Below are positions 56,263 to 64,000 of a stretch of DNA of 64,000 nucleotides, in pieces. Location: positions 1 to 64,000 of the forward strand of contig NZ_BMMT01000012.1 of the NCBI RefSeq assembly GCF_014646075.1, given 5' to 3'. Within the stretch, counting starts at the first letter, position 1. Each line of letters starts with the position of its first letter. Below the pieces are notes generated by a model, which saw nothing but the letters and a program-made list of their open reading frames with translations, was not told where the DNA came from and did no database searches. The DNA is from Saccharopolyspora thermophila (GTDB lineage: Bacteria; Actinomycetota; Actinomycetes; Mycobacteriales; Pseudonocardiaceae). Made by a program: the position numbers and the translations under genes.

Positions 56263-57354
56263 TCACCGCCCGCGGGTGAGCGCGGCGGTGGTCTGGCGGG
56301 CGATCTCCCGGTCCTCGCGGGCCTCGACGACGACCGTGCGCACCGTCGCGCCCGGGATGCTGATGTCGGCGTCCCCGGACGCCTGCGCGTTGCGCGTCGG
56401 GTCCACGGTCACACCAGCGAACTCCAGCGCCTCACCCACGGCGGCGCGCACCGGCGGTTGGTGCTCGCCGATCCCTCCGGTGAACACCAGCAGGTCCACG
56501 CCGCCGAGCACCGCGGCCATGGCCCCGGCGTGCCGGACGAGGCTGTGCCGGTACACGTCGAAGGCCACCGCCGCATCCGCATCACCGTTGTCGCGTGCCG
56601 CGAGCACATCCCGCAGATCACCGGAAACGCCGGACAAGCCGAGCAACCCGGAGCGCTTCGTCAATGTCTCGAACAGCTCCGGCGGCGCAACGGCCTTCGC
56701 GGTCAGCAACCAGCCGAGCAGCCCCGGGTCCACCGAGCCGCTGCGGGTGTTCATCACCAGCCCTTCCTCCGGGGTGAAGCCCATCGTGGTGTCCACGCAA
56801 CGGCCCTCCAGCACCGCCGCCATCGACGCGCCCGCGCCGAGGTGGCAGGACAGCACCCGGCCCCACCCCGGCGGCAGGCCCGCCACCTCGGCACCACGCA
56901 CCACCGCGTAGGAGTGCGACAACCCGTGGAATCCGTAGCGGCGCAACGACCACGCGCGGTTCCACTCCCGGGGCAGCGCGTAGGTCGACGCCCCGACGGG
57001 GAGCCGGGCGTGGAAGGCGGTGTCCACGCACGCCACCGAGGGCGTGCCCGGCGCGGCGGCGCGGGCCGCGCGCAGCCCGGCGAGCGCGCGGGGCTGGTGC
57101 AGCGGGGCCAGGTCGGTCAGCGACGCGAGGTAGTTCAGCACCGCGTCGTCGACGACCGTCGCGTCGACGACGCGGGGGCCGCCGTGCACCACCCGGTGCC
57201 CGATCGCGTCAGCCCCGTGCTCGTCGAGGAAGCGCCGGATCGGCTCGGCCGCGCCGTCCCACCGCTCCAGCACATCCGCGGCGACCGCCTCGCCGTCGTC
57301 GAGCAGCGACAGTTTCAGGCTGCTGGACCCGGCGTTGACCGCCAGCACCCTCAT
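56263..57354 (-). CDS. ackA: Acetate kinase
   Basis: A protein of 363 residues, somewhat shorter than the 390-400 of most acetate kinases. Motifs are NAGSSSLK at 7-14, [25 protein letters not shown] and FTGGIGEH. It makes ATP from acetyl phosphate. ATG 57354 overlaps the phosphoketolase stop, so the acetyl phosphate made by that enzyme would be used directly. Confidence 0.94.
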   Translation of the reverse strand: MRVLAVNAGSSSLKLSLLDDGEAVAADVLERWDGAAEPIRRFLDEHGADAIGHRVVHGGPRVVDATVVDDAVLNYLASLTDLAPLHQPRALAGLRAARAAAPGTPSVACVDTAFHARLPVGASTYALPREWNRAWSLRRYGFHGLSHSYAVVRGAEVAGLPPGWGRVLSCHLGAGASMAAVLEGRCVDTTMGFTPEEGLVMNTRSGSVDPGLLGWLLTAKAVAPPELFETLTKRSGLLGLSGVSGDLRDVLAARDNGDADAAVAFDVYRHSLVRHAGAMAAVLGGVDLLVFTGGIGEHQPPVRAAVGEALEFAGVTVDPTRNAQASGDADISIPGATVRTVVVEAREDREIARQTTAALTRGR

Positions 57355-59768
57355 CGCGCCGACCAGACCCAGTCCCGGACCTGCGGCATGTCCTCGCCGT
57401 GGGTGGTCACGTACTCCCGGTGCTCGATCAGCTCGCTCCGCAACGCCTCCCGCGTGTAGGCGGCGCGCGGGCCCAGCCTCGGCACCCGGTCGATCACGTC
57501 AATGGCCAGGTTGAACCGGTCGATCTGGTTGAGCACGCACATGTCGAACGGCGTCGTGGTGGTGCCCTCCTCCTTGTAGCCGCGCACGTGGATGTTGCCG
57601 TGGTTGTGCCGCCGGTAGGTCAACCGGTGAATCAGTGACGGGTAGCCGTGGTAGGCGAAGATCACCGGGCGGTCGCGGGTGAACAGGCTGTCGAAGTCGG
57701 CGTCGGACAGCCCGTGCGGGTGCTCCCGCTCGTCCTGCAGCCGCATCAGGTCCACCACGTTCACCACCCGCATCCGCAGGTCCGGGAACTCCTGGCGGAG
57801 CCGGTCCACCGCGGCCAGCGTCTCCATCGTCGGCACGTCCCCGGCGCAGGCCAGCACCACGTCCGGGTCACCGTCCTGGTCGGTGCTGGCCCAGTCCCAG
57901 ATGCCGATCCCCTTGGTGCAGTGCACCACCGCCGCGTCCATGTCCAGGTACTGCGGCTCGGGCTGCTTGCCGGCCACCACGACGTTGATGTAGTCGCGGC
58001 TGCGCAGGCAGTGGTCGACCACCGACAGCAGCGTGTTCGCGTCCGGCGGCAGGTAGACCCGCACCAGCTCGGCCTTCTTGTTCACCACGTGGTCGATGAA
58101 TCCGGGATCCTGGTGGGAGAACCCGTTGTGGTCCTGCCGCCACACGTGCGAGGTCAGCAGGTAGTTCAGCGACGCGATCGGCGCCCGCCAGGACAACCGG
58201 TTGCTGACCTTCAGCCACTTCGCGTGCTGGTTGACCATCGAGTCCACGATGTGCGCGAATGCCTCGTAGCAGGAGAAGAAGCCGTGCCGGCCGGTCAGCA
58301 GGTAGCCCTCCAGCCAGCCCTGGCAGGTGTGCTCGGACAGGATCTCCATCACCCGCCCGCCGGGGGCCAGCGCGTCGTCGCCGGGCTCGGTGTCGGCGAC
58401 CCAGGCGCGCGGCGTGGCCTCCAGCACCGCGTTGAGCCGGTTGGAGTTGTTCTCGTCGGGGGCGAACACCCGGAAGTTGCGGGCCTCGGCGTTGCTCCGC
58501 AACACGTCCCGCAGGTACTCGCCGAGCACCCTGGTGGCTTCGGCCGTGATCACGCCCGGCTCGTCGACGGACACCGCGTAGTCGCGGAAGTCCGGCAGCC
58601 GCAGCGCCCGCAGGAGCAGACCGCCGTTGGCGTGCGGGTTGTCGCTCATCCGCCGGGTGCCCGTCGGGTTGTGGTCCCTGATGCGCTGCACCGGTGCGCC
58701 GTTGCCGTCGAACAGCGCCGACGGTTCGTAGCTGCGCAGCCAGGACTCCAGCAGCGCCAGGTGTTCCGGGTTGTGCCGGGGGTCGCTGATCGGGACCTGG
58801 TGGGACCGCCAGGAGCCCTCGACCTGCAGGCCGTCGACGACGGTGGGGCCGGTCCAGCCCTTCGGGGTGCGCAGCACGATCATCGGCCAGCGCGGGCGCG
58901 GCGCCAGGCCGTCGCGGCGGGCCCGCCGCTGGACCGCGTGAATCTCGTCCAGGCAGCGGTCCAGCGTGGCGGCGAACAGGTGGTGCATCGGCTCCGGTTC
59001 GGCACCCGACACCAGGTAGGGCTCGTAGCCGTAGCCGCGCAGCATGCTCATCAGCTCGTTCTCGGGGATGCGCGCGAGCACCGCCGGGTTGGCGATCTTG
59101 TAGCCGTTGAGGTGCAGAATCGGCAGCACCGCGCCGTCGGTGGCCGGGTCGAGGAACGTGGTGGAGTGCCAGCTGGTGGCCAGCGGTCCGGTCTCGGCCT
59201 CGCCGTCGCCGACCACGCACGCCACCACGAGGTCGGGGTTGTCGAAGGCGGCGCCGAACGCGTGCGAGAGCGAGTAGCCGAGTTCGCCGCCCTCGTGGAT
59301 CGAGCCGGGTGTCTCGGGCGCGACGTGGCTGGGGATGCCGCCGGGGAAGGAGAACTGGGTGACCAGGCGGCGCAGTCCCGCGTAGTCCTGCGCCACATCC
59401 GGGTAGACCTCGCTGTAGGTGCCCTCCAGCCAGGCCGCGGCCACCAGCCCGGGCCCGCCGTGGCCGGGCCCGATCACATACATCATGTCCAGGTCGCGTT
59501 CCCGGATGACCCGGTTGAGGTGGGCGTAGACGAAGGTCAGCCCCGGTGTGGTGCCCCAGTGGCCGAGCAGCCGCGGCTTGATGTGCTCGGGGCGCAGCGG
59601 TTCCCGCAGCAGCGGGTTGTCCATCAGGTAGATCTGCCCGACGGAGAGGTAGTTCGCGGCCCGCCACCACAGTTGCAGGCCGTCCAGTTCCGGTCGGCTC
59701 AGGTGCTCGGCGACCGCCGGGCCGGTGGTCCACGTGGTGTCCGCGGTGGTGCTGATGTCGCGCGTCAT
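57351..59768 (-). CDS. xfp: Phosphoketolase (Xfp)
   Basis: A protein of 805 residues, the normal length for xylulose-5-phosphate/fructose-6-phosphate phosphoketolase. [27 protein letters not shown], the thiamine diphosphate region [14 protein letters not shown] and [12 protein letters not shown]-like [14 protein letters not shown] are present. It splits xylulose 5-phosphate (and fructose 6-phosphate) to acetyl phosphate. Coupling with ackA gives the bifid-shunt type ATP yield. Its start faces the SepF-like gene across 162 bases. Confidence 0.95.
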   Translation of the reverse strand: MTRDISTTADTTWTTGPAVAEHLSRPELDGLQLWWRAANYLSVGQIYLMDNPLLREPLRPEHIKPRLLGHWGTTPGLTFVYAHLNRVIRERDLDMMYVIGPGHGGPGLVAAAWLEGTYSEVYPDVAQDYAGLRRLVTQFSFPGGIPSHVAPETPGSIHEGGELGYSLSHAFGAAFDNPDLVVACVVGDGEAETGPLATSWHSTTFLDPATDGAVLPILHLNGYKIANPAVLARIPENELMSMLRGYGYEPYLVSGAEPEPMHHLFAATLDRCLDEIHAVQRRARRDGLAPRPRWPMIVLRTPKGWTGPTVVDGLQVEGSWRSHQVPISDPRHNPEHLALLESWLRSYEPSALFDGNGAPVQRIRDHNPTGTRRMSDNPHANGGLLLRALRLPDFRDYAVSVDEPGVITAEATRVLGEYLRDVLRSNAEARNFRVFAPDENNSNRLNAVLEATPRAWVADTEPGDDALAPGGRVMEILSEHTCQGWLEGYLLTGRHGFFSCYEAFAHIVDSMVNQHAKWLKVSNRLSWRAPIASLNYLLTSHVWRQDHNGFSHQDPGFIDHVVNKKAELVRVYLPPDANTLLSVVDHCLRSRDYINVVVAGKQPEPQYLDMDAAVVHCTKGIGIWDWASTDQDGDPDVVLACAGDVPTMETLAAVDRLRQEFPDLRMRVVNVVDLMRLQDEREHPHGLSDADFDSLFTRDRPVIFAYHGYPSLIHRLTYRRHNHGNIHVRGYKEEGTTTTPFDMCVLNQIDRFNLAIDVIDRVPRLGPRAAYTREALRSELIEHREYVTTHGEDMPQVRDWVWSAR

Positions 59769-59930
59769 CGGCCTCTCCCAAGCTCGTGGGCCCGTCCTTC
59801 AGCGTGGTGGGCACTGGCGACCGCGCAACTCGGCGGAACACCCCCTGCACCGGAACCGCAGCTACCGGTGCTGCCGGCGGGCCGGGTTCGCGCGAGTTGC
59901 CTTGCCGGCCCGGCCGGTCACACTGGAGCG

Positions 59931-60179
59931 GTGGTCAAGACACTGCACCCACGGGAGTACGCCGACGTCTACCACGTCGGCGACTACTACCGGCAGGGCA
60001 ACGCCGTTGTCATGGATCTGACGGGTATGTCCAGCGCCGAGGCGACGCAGATCGTCGACTTCGCCGCGGGGTTGGTCGTCGGCCGCGGCGGCGACATGGA
60101 CCGCATCGCGCCCCGGGTGTTCCTGCTGCTGCCACCCGGGATGCGGCGCCAGGACGTCAGATCAGACGCTCGACGGTGA
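59931..60179 (+). CDS. Short SepF-like protein
   Basis: A protein of 82 residues that matches the C-terminal domain of SepF (LHPREYADVYHVGDYYRQGN; GMSSAEATQIVDFAAGLV; IAPRVFLLLPP). The membrane-binding N-terminal helix and linker of SepF are missing, so this resembles SepF-like paralogues such as SflA/SflB of Streptomyces. A role in division or sporulation septation is possible. The GTG start at 59931 is the first codon of the conserved part. It ends 23 bases inside the convergent oxidoreductase gene. Confidence 0.8.
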   Translation: MVKTLHPREYADVYHVGDYYRQGNAVVMDLTGMSSAEATQIVDFAAGLVVGRGGDMDRIAPRVFLLLPPGMRRQDVRSDARR

Positions 60180-61212
60180 TCTCCGCCGCCGCGCGGCGGG
60201 CCGCCGCGATCACGTCGAGGGCCGCCACCGCGTCCGCCGGGTCCACCGGCGGCGGTGCCCCGTCCCGCAGGCAGGCCACCACGCCGTCGTAGAAGTCCTG
60301 GTAGGCGCCTGGTTCGCTGGGAATGCGGCGGGTGTCGGCACCGACGCCCAGTTCACCCCAGTCCTCCTCCGGCTCGCGACCCCAGCCCGCGTCGCGCGGC
60401 GTGCCGCCCGCGCGCAGGGCCGCCTCCTGCGGGTCGACGCCGTGCTTGGTGAACGTTGCGCGGTCGCCGAGCACCCGGAACCGCGGGCCCGACCGGGCCG
60501 CCAGTTTGCTCATCCACAGGTGCGACCGCACCCCGTTGGTGTGGGTGAGCGCGACGAACGTGTCGTCGTCCGCGCCCACCCCAGGGCGGCGGCAGTCGAT
60601 CTCGGCATAGACCGTCGCCACCGGTCCGAACAGCTGGAGAGCCTGGTCGATCAGGTGGCTGCCCAGGTCGTAGAGGATGCCCGCGACGTCCTCGGCGCCG
60701 CCGGAGTCACGCCAGGTCGGCTTCGGGGTCGGCGACCACCGCTCGAACCGCGACTCGAAGCGGTGCACCCGCCCCAGCTCACCGGAGTCCAGCAGCTTGC
60801 GCACGGTGCGGATGTCACTGTCCCACCGCCGGTTCTGGAACACCGTGAGCATCTGCCCGGCGCGGCGGGCGTGCTCGATCAACCGCCGCCCCTCGTGGGC
60901 CGTGGGCGTGAACGGCTTGTCGACCACCACCGGCAGACCCGCGTCCAGCGCGGCGGTCGCCAGCTCCACGTGGGTCCGGTTCGGACTGGCGACCACCACG
61001 ACGTCGAGTTCGCGGTGCAGCAGCGCGTCCATGTCGTCGACGACGGCGGCGCCTGGGTGATCGGCGCGCACCTGCTGCTGGCGCTCCGGGTTGGCGGTGA
61101 CCACGGCGGTCAGCTCCAACTGGGGATGCGCGGCGATGAGTGGCGCGTGGAAGATCGCGCCACCGACGCCGTAGCCGACCAGTCCGACACGCAGCGGGGC
61201 GGAAGAGTTCAT
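60157..61212 (-). CDS. Gfo/Idh/MocA-family oxidoreductase
   Basis: A protein of 351 residues. The N-terminal Rossmann motif is VGLVGYGVGGAIFHAPL, and VVDKPF is the conserved Lys site (EKP-type, here DKP). GGAEDVAGILYDLGSHLIDQ completes the active-site segment, with Asp/His. Such enzymes are NAD(P)-dependent sugar or polyol dehydrogenases. The substrate is unknown. The 3' end overlaps the SepF-like gene on the other strand. Confidence 0.92.
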   Translation of the reverse strand: MNSSAPLRVGLVGYGVGGAIFHAPLIAAHPQLELTAVVTANPERQQQVRADHPGAAVVDDMDALLHRELDVVVVASPNRTHVELATAALDAGLPVVVDKPFTPTAHEGRRLIEHARRAGQMLTVFQNRRWDSDIRTVRKLLDSGELGRVHRFESRFERWSPTPKPTWRDSGGAEDVAGILYDLGSHLIDQALQLFGPVATVYAEIDCRRPGVGADDDTFVALTHTNGVRSHLWMSKLAARSGPRFRVLGDRATFTKHGVDPQEAALRAGGTPRDAGWGREPEEDWGELGVGADTRRIPSEPGAYQDFYDGVVACLRDGAPPPVDPADAVAALDVIAAARRAAAEITVERLI

Positions 61213-61255
61213 GACCCCATTAGACCGCGGTGCCGTGATCGGCCTGCGGAACCGG

Positions 61256-61948
61256 TCAGGCCGAAGCGCGCCGCGGCCGGGCGTTTTCCTGGCCGGGGGA
61301 GATCAGACCGGTCTCATATGCCATGATCACCAGCTGGGTGCGCGAGCTGAGGTGCAGCTTCTGCATCACGTGGTAGAGGTGCGACTTGACGGTCAGCTCC
61401 GCCAACCCGAGGTTGCGGGCGATCTCGGCGTTCGACCCGCCGCGCGCCACCTCCAAAAGCACGTCCAGCTCCCGCTCGGTGAGCACGCTGAGTTCGCTGC
61501 GGGCATCGCGCACCCCGAGGGCGGCGAAGCGCTGTAACAGCCGCTTGGTCACCCGCGGCGCCAGCAGCGCCTCCCCCGCGGCGACCGTGTGCACCGCCTT
61601 GACCAGCTCCTCCGGGGTGGCGTCCTTGAGCAGGAACCCGCTGGCTCCCGCGCGCAGCGCGGCGTAGACGTACTCGTCGAGGTCGTGCACGGTGAGCATG
61701 ATCACCGCGGTTTCGCCGCCGGTCTCGGCGATGATCTCGTGGGTCGCGGTGATGCCGTCCTTGCCCGGCATGCGCACGTCCATCAGCACCACGTCGGGGC
61801 GTCGGCGGCGCACCGCGGCGACCGCCGCGTCGCCGTCTGCGGCTTCGGCGAGCACCCGCAGACCCGATTCGGCGGACAGCAGCGCCACCAGTCCCGCGCG
61901 AATCATCGCCTGATCGTCGGCTACCAGGACTGTCGTGTCCGTTCCCAA
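61256..61948 (-). CDS. NarL/FixJ-family response regulator
   Basis: A protein of 230 residues. The receiver domain has the acidic pair ADDQ, phospho-acceptor Asp in LMDVRMPGKDG, and Lys in LLKDA. The LuxR-type helix-turn-helix is LTERELDVLLEVARGGSNAE. The TTG start at 61948 is favoured by AAGGAGG 8 bases upstream; the frame stays open to 62029 without a ribosome site. It lies 37 bases downstream of the sensor kinase, forming a two-component pair. Confidence 0.92.
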   Translation of the reverse strand: MGTDTTVLVADDQAMIRAGLVALLSAESGLRVLAEAADGDAAVAAVRRRRPDVVLMDVRMPGKDGITATHEIIAETGGETAVIMLTVHDLDEYVYAALRAGASGFLLKDATPEELVKAVHTVAAGEALLAPRVTKRLLQRFAALGVRDARSELSVLTERELDVLLEVARGGSNAEIARNLGLAELTVKSHLYHVMQKLHLSSRTQLVIMAYETGLISPGQENARPRRASA

Positions 61949-61985
61949 GCCGGGCCTCCTTGGTCCGGGCGGCCCGAATTTCGGC

Positions 61986-63221
61986 TCAGGCCAGGTCCGA
62001 ATTGTCGCCGCACGGTAACACGGCTTCAAGATGAAATCCGTTCAGAATCGGGTGTGCCGTCAAGGTTCCGCCCAGCAGCGCAACGCGTTCCCGCAGGCCG
62101 ATCAGCCCGTGACCCGACTGTTGGGAGACCGGCCGCGCCGCCACTCCGCTGACCTGGTTGGTCACCTCGATCCGCAGCGCGGTGGGCCCGTAGTCCAGCA
62201 GCACCCGCGCCTGCCCGGCGCCGGCGTGCTTGAGCACGTTGGTCATCGCCTCCTGCACGATCCGGTAGGCGGTCATCTCCACGCCCGGGCCGAGCTCGCG
62301 CACCTGGCCGCGCCGGTCCAGCTGCCACGTCACCTGCCCGCCGCGCACCGAGTCGACCAGCGCGTCGACCCGGTCCAGGGTGGGCGTCGGCTGCCAGTCG
62401 TCCGGGTCGTCGCTCGCGGCGTTGCGGTCGCGCAGCGCGGCCAGCAGCTTGCGCATCTCGCCCAGCGCCCCGCGGGAGCTCTGCTCCAGCTCCTGCAACG
62501 TCTGCCGGGCGTGCTCGCGATCGCGGTCGATCAGCGCCCGCGCGACACCTGCGCGCAACGCCACCACGGACAGGTTGTGCGAGACGATGTCGTGGAACTC
62601 ACGGGCGATGCGGGCCCGCTCCACGGCGGCGGCGTCCGCGGCGAGCTGGTCCCGGGCCTGGTCCAGCAGCGCCATGGTCTGCTGGAGCTGCGCCGCGCGC
62701 AGCCGCCCCACCCGAATCGCGCGGCCCCACCCGACCACCATGACCAGGTTCACGATCGCGCCGGAGATCCGCAGCAGGCCCTCCACCGGCGTCATCTCGT
62801 AGACGATCAGCTCGCTGATCGGGTACGCCATGGCCACCGCCGCGGCGACCGCCGACGCGGTCAGCGAGCCGCGCACGCACACCGAGTAGATCGCGACCAG
62901 GATCACCAGGTTGAGCCCGCCGATGCTCAGCTTCAGCGCGGTCAACCCCACGGTGACGGCCAGCAGCGCGCACAGCACCACCCACGGCACGCGCCGCCGC
63001 AACAGCAGCAGCGCGGTGGCGGGCACGCTCACCAGCAGCGGCCACCACCACTGCATCCACGACGGGTGATCGTCGATCGACAGGTCGAAGCCGTGCAGCA
63101 CCGACAGCACGACCACGAAGGCGAGGTCGCCGAGGAACGCCCGGTGTGCGGTCGCCCAGACCAGCAGACCGGCCCGCGACTCCGGCGCAGCAGCGGCCCG
63201 GCCAAGTGCGTGATCGACCAT
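61986..63221 (-). CDS. HisKA_3-type membrane sensor histidine kinase
   Basis: A protein of 411 residues. The N-terminal half has about five or six membrane helices (FLGDLAFVVVLSVLHGF through AIVNLVMVVGWGRAI), then a coiled-coil linker. The dimerisation/phospho-acceptor motif is AREFHDIVSHNLSVV with the His. The ATP-binding domain has QEAMTNVLKHA (N-box) and GHGLIGLRERV (G-box). It partners the NarL-type regulator. The stimulus is unknown. The 250 bases before it hold no recognised gene. Confidence 0.92.
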   Translation of the reverse strand: MVDHALGRAAAAPESRAGLLVWATAHRAFLGDLAFVVVLSVLHGFDLSIDDHPSWMQWWWPLLVSVPATALLLLRRRVPWVVLCALLAVTVGLTALKLSIGGLNLVILVAIYSVCVRGSLTASAVAAAVAMAYPISELIVYEMTPVEGLLRISGAIVNLVMVVGWGRAIRVGRLRAAQLQQTMALLDQARDQLAADAAAVERARIAREFHDIVSHNLSVVALRAGVARALIDRDREHARQTLQELEQSSRGALGEMRKLLAALRDRNAASDDPDDWQPTPTLDRVDALVDSVRGGQVTWQLDRRGQVRELGPGVEMTAYRIVQEAMTNVLKHAGAGQARVLLDYGPTALRIEVTNQVSGVAARPVSQQSGHGLIGLRERVALLGGTLTAHPILNGFHLEAVLPCGDNSDLA

Positions 63222-63471
63222 CGAACCTGCCCTAGAAGAACGCTGCCGACGACCGCACCCCGCGATCCCCGGACATCATGCCCATCCGCGCCGCTGCCCC
63301 CGTGGTCGGGTGCTGCGGACGCCGTGCTTCGGGGATGGGCGACGTCCGCAGCACCCGCCCGCCACCGGATCCGCGCGCCGGCGGGGGCAACAAGATCGTG
63401 TCCCAGAACGCCGACGTCGATCATCCGGCGAAAGTCGTAGCGCCAGATCCGCCTTGTCGCCTGGAGGCGTT

Positions 63472-64000
63472 CTAGTAGCCGCGGGCGACCCACTCGTCGA
63501 ACTGGCCGCGGACCGCACCGATCGTGGTCGACTCGCCGTGGCCAGGCCGCACCTCGGTGTCCTCCGGCAGCGGCAGCAGCCGGTCCCGGATGGACGCCAC
63601 GATCACGTCGAAGTCCGAGAAGGACCGGCCGGTGGCACCCGGGCCCCCGGCGAACAGGGTGTCGCCGGTGAACACCACGCCCAGCTCGGGGACGTGCACG
63701 CAGACCGCGCCCGGCGCGTGGCCAGGCGTGTGCAGCACCCGCAGCTGCGCGCCGCCGACCTCGATGATCTGGCCGTCGGCGAGGTCCCGGTCCGGTGCGC
63801 GGTCGGGGTGCGTGAGGTCCCACAGCACCCGGTCGTCGGGGTGCAGCAGGATCGGCGCGCCGACCGCGTCCGCCAGCTCCGGGGCCGTGCGCACGTGGTC
63901 GTCGTGGGCGTGCGTGCACAGCACGGCGAGCACCCGGCGGTCTCCGACCAGCTCGCGGATGGCGGCCGCGTCGTGCGGCGCGTCGATCACCACGCACTCG
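63472..64000 (-). CDS. Metallo-beta-lactamase-fold hydrolase (partial)
   Basis: At least 176 residues are visible, and the frame is open to the window edge. The metal motif is THAHDDH, then TPGHAPGAVCVH with a second metal His, FTGDTLFAGGPGATG with the bridging Asp, and RPGHGEST at the C-terminus. The fold fits glyoxalase II-like hydrolases. Only the N-terminal residues before VVIDAPHD are missing. It is on the same strand as the sensor kinase, about 250 bases upstream of it. Confidence 0.88.
   Translation of the reverse strand, partial: ECVVIDAPHDAAAIRELVGDRRVLAVLCTHAHDDHVRTAPELADAVGAPILLHPDDRVLWDLTHPDRAPDRDLADGQIIEVGGAQLRVLHTPGHAPGAVCVHVPELGVVFTGDTLFAGGPGATGRSFSDFDVIVASIRDRLLPLPEDTEVRPGHGESTTIGAVRGQFDEWVARGY

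Noticed and set aside
57648-60179. An 843-codon plus-strand frame opposite the phosphoketolase gene
   Set aside because: Only its last 82 codons (from 59931) match a protein, SepF. The rest is antisense to xfp.

Overview
High-GC actinomycete chromosome. The gene set (ESX-type secretion locus, EspR-like regulator, SepF-like protein, many GTG starts, strong AGGAG ribosome sites) fits a Pseudonocardiaceae-like genus such as Amycolatopsis or Saccharopolyspora. The genus is an inference; no rRNA gene or other marker lies in the window.

Positions 1-17.8k: the left edge is the tail of an IS110-family transposase next to a beheaded transglutaminase gene. A type VII (ESX-like) secretion locus follows: a membrane Ser/Thr kinase homologue without the catalytic Asp, eccD, eccB, mycP, two small EspC/YbaB-like genes, a repeat-rich candidate substrate with a small partner, two WXG100-like proteins, the three-ATPase eccC and a PPE-like protein. 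No eccE is recognisable. A VOC protein and a lipoprotein close the block.

Positions 17.8-28.6k: mixed genes, namely a PAS-PAS-GGDEF protein, a cupredoxin, a GlxA-type AraC regulator, a DUF2268 protease, the HrpB helicase, a PfpI/DJ-1 protein, an FAD oxidoreductase and an MFS permease facing a LysR stub. Positions 28.6-32k hold two tandem paralogous coiled-coil lipoproteins. Positions 32-37.2k hold a polyol/sugar ABC operon (dehydrogenase, binding protein, two permeases, no ATPase) divergent from a SorC regulator, with two identical-type 14-bp palindromes between them.

Positions 37.2-43.3k look like an immune or conflict island: an XRE regulator, a TIR-domain protein, a P-loop NTPase and a two-helix membrane protein, the last three in overlapping reading frames, then a PD-(D/E)XK nuclease. 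The tail of the TIR protein and the head of the NTPase share a short Gly/Asn-rich motif resembling bacterial amyloid signalling motifs. This is the best candidate for an undescribed system.

Positions 43.5-44.2k are a scrapyard of M20 amidohydrolase and LCP fragments. The rest is a deacetylase-like/GT2 fusion, a hydantoinase A/B pair with an Nramp-like transporter, an EspR-like regulator, a luciferase-like oxidoreductase, an APC permease with an internal deletion, a protoglobin, an acetate kinase-phosphoketolase operon, a short SepF, a Gfo/Idh/MocA oxidoreductase, a NarL-type two-component pair and a truncated metallo-beta-lactamase-fold gene.

Six genes carry seven apparent single-base losses, each repaired by adding one base, usually in a G run of the coding strand. 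They are eccD, the GGDEF gene, DUF2268, the MFS gene, the nuclease (twice) and the LCP fragment. Base-level sequence error should be excluded before calling them true pseudogenes.
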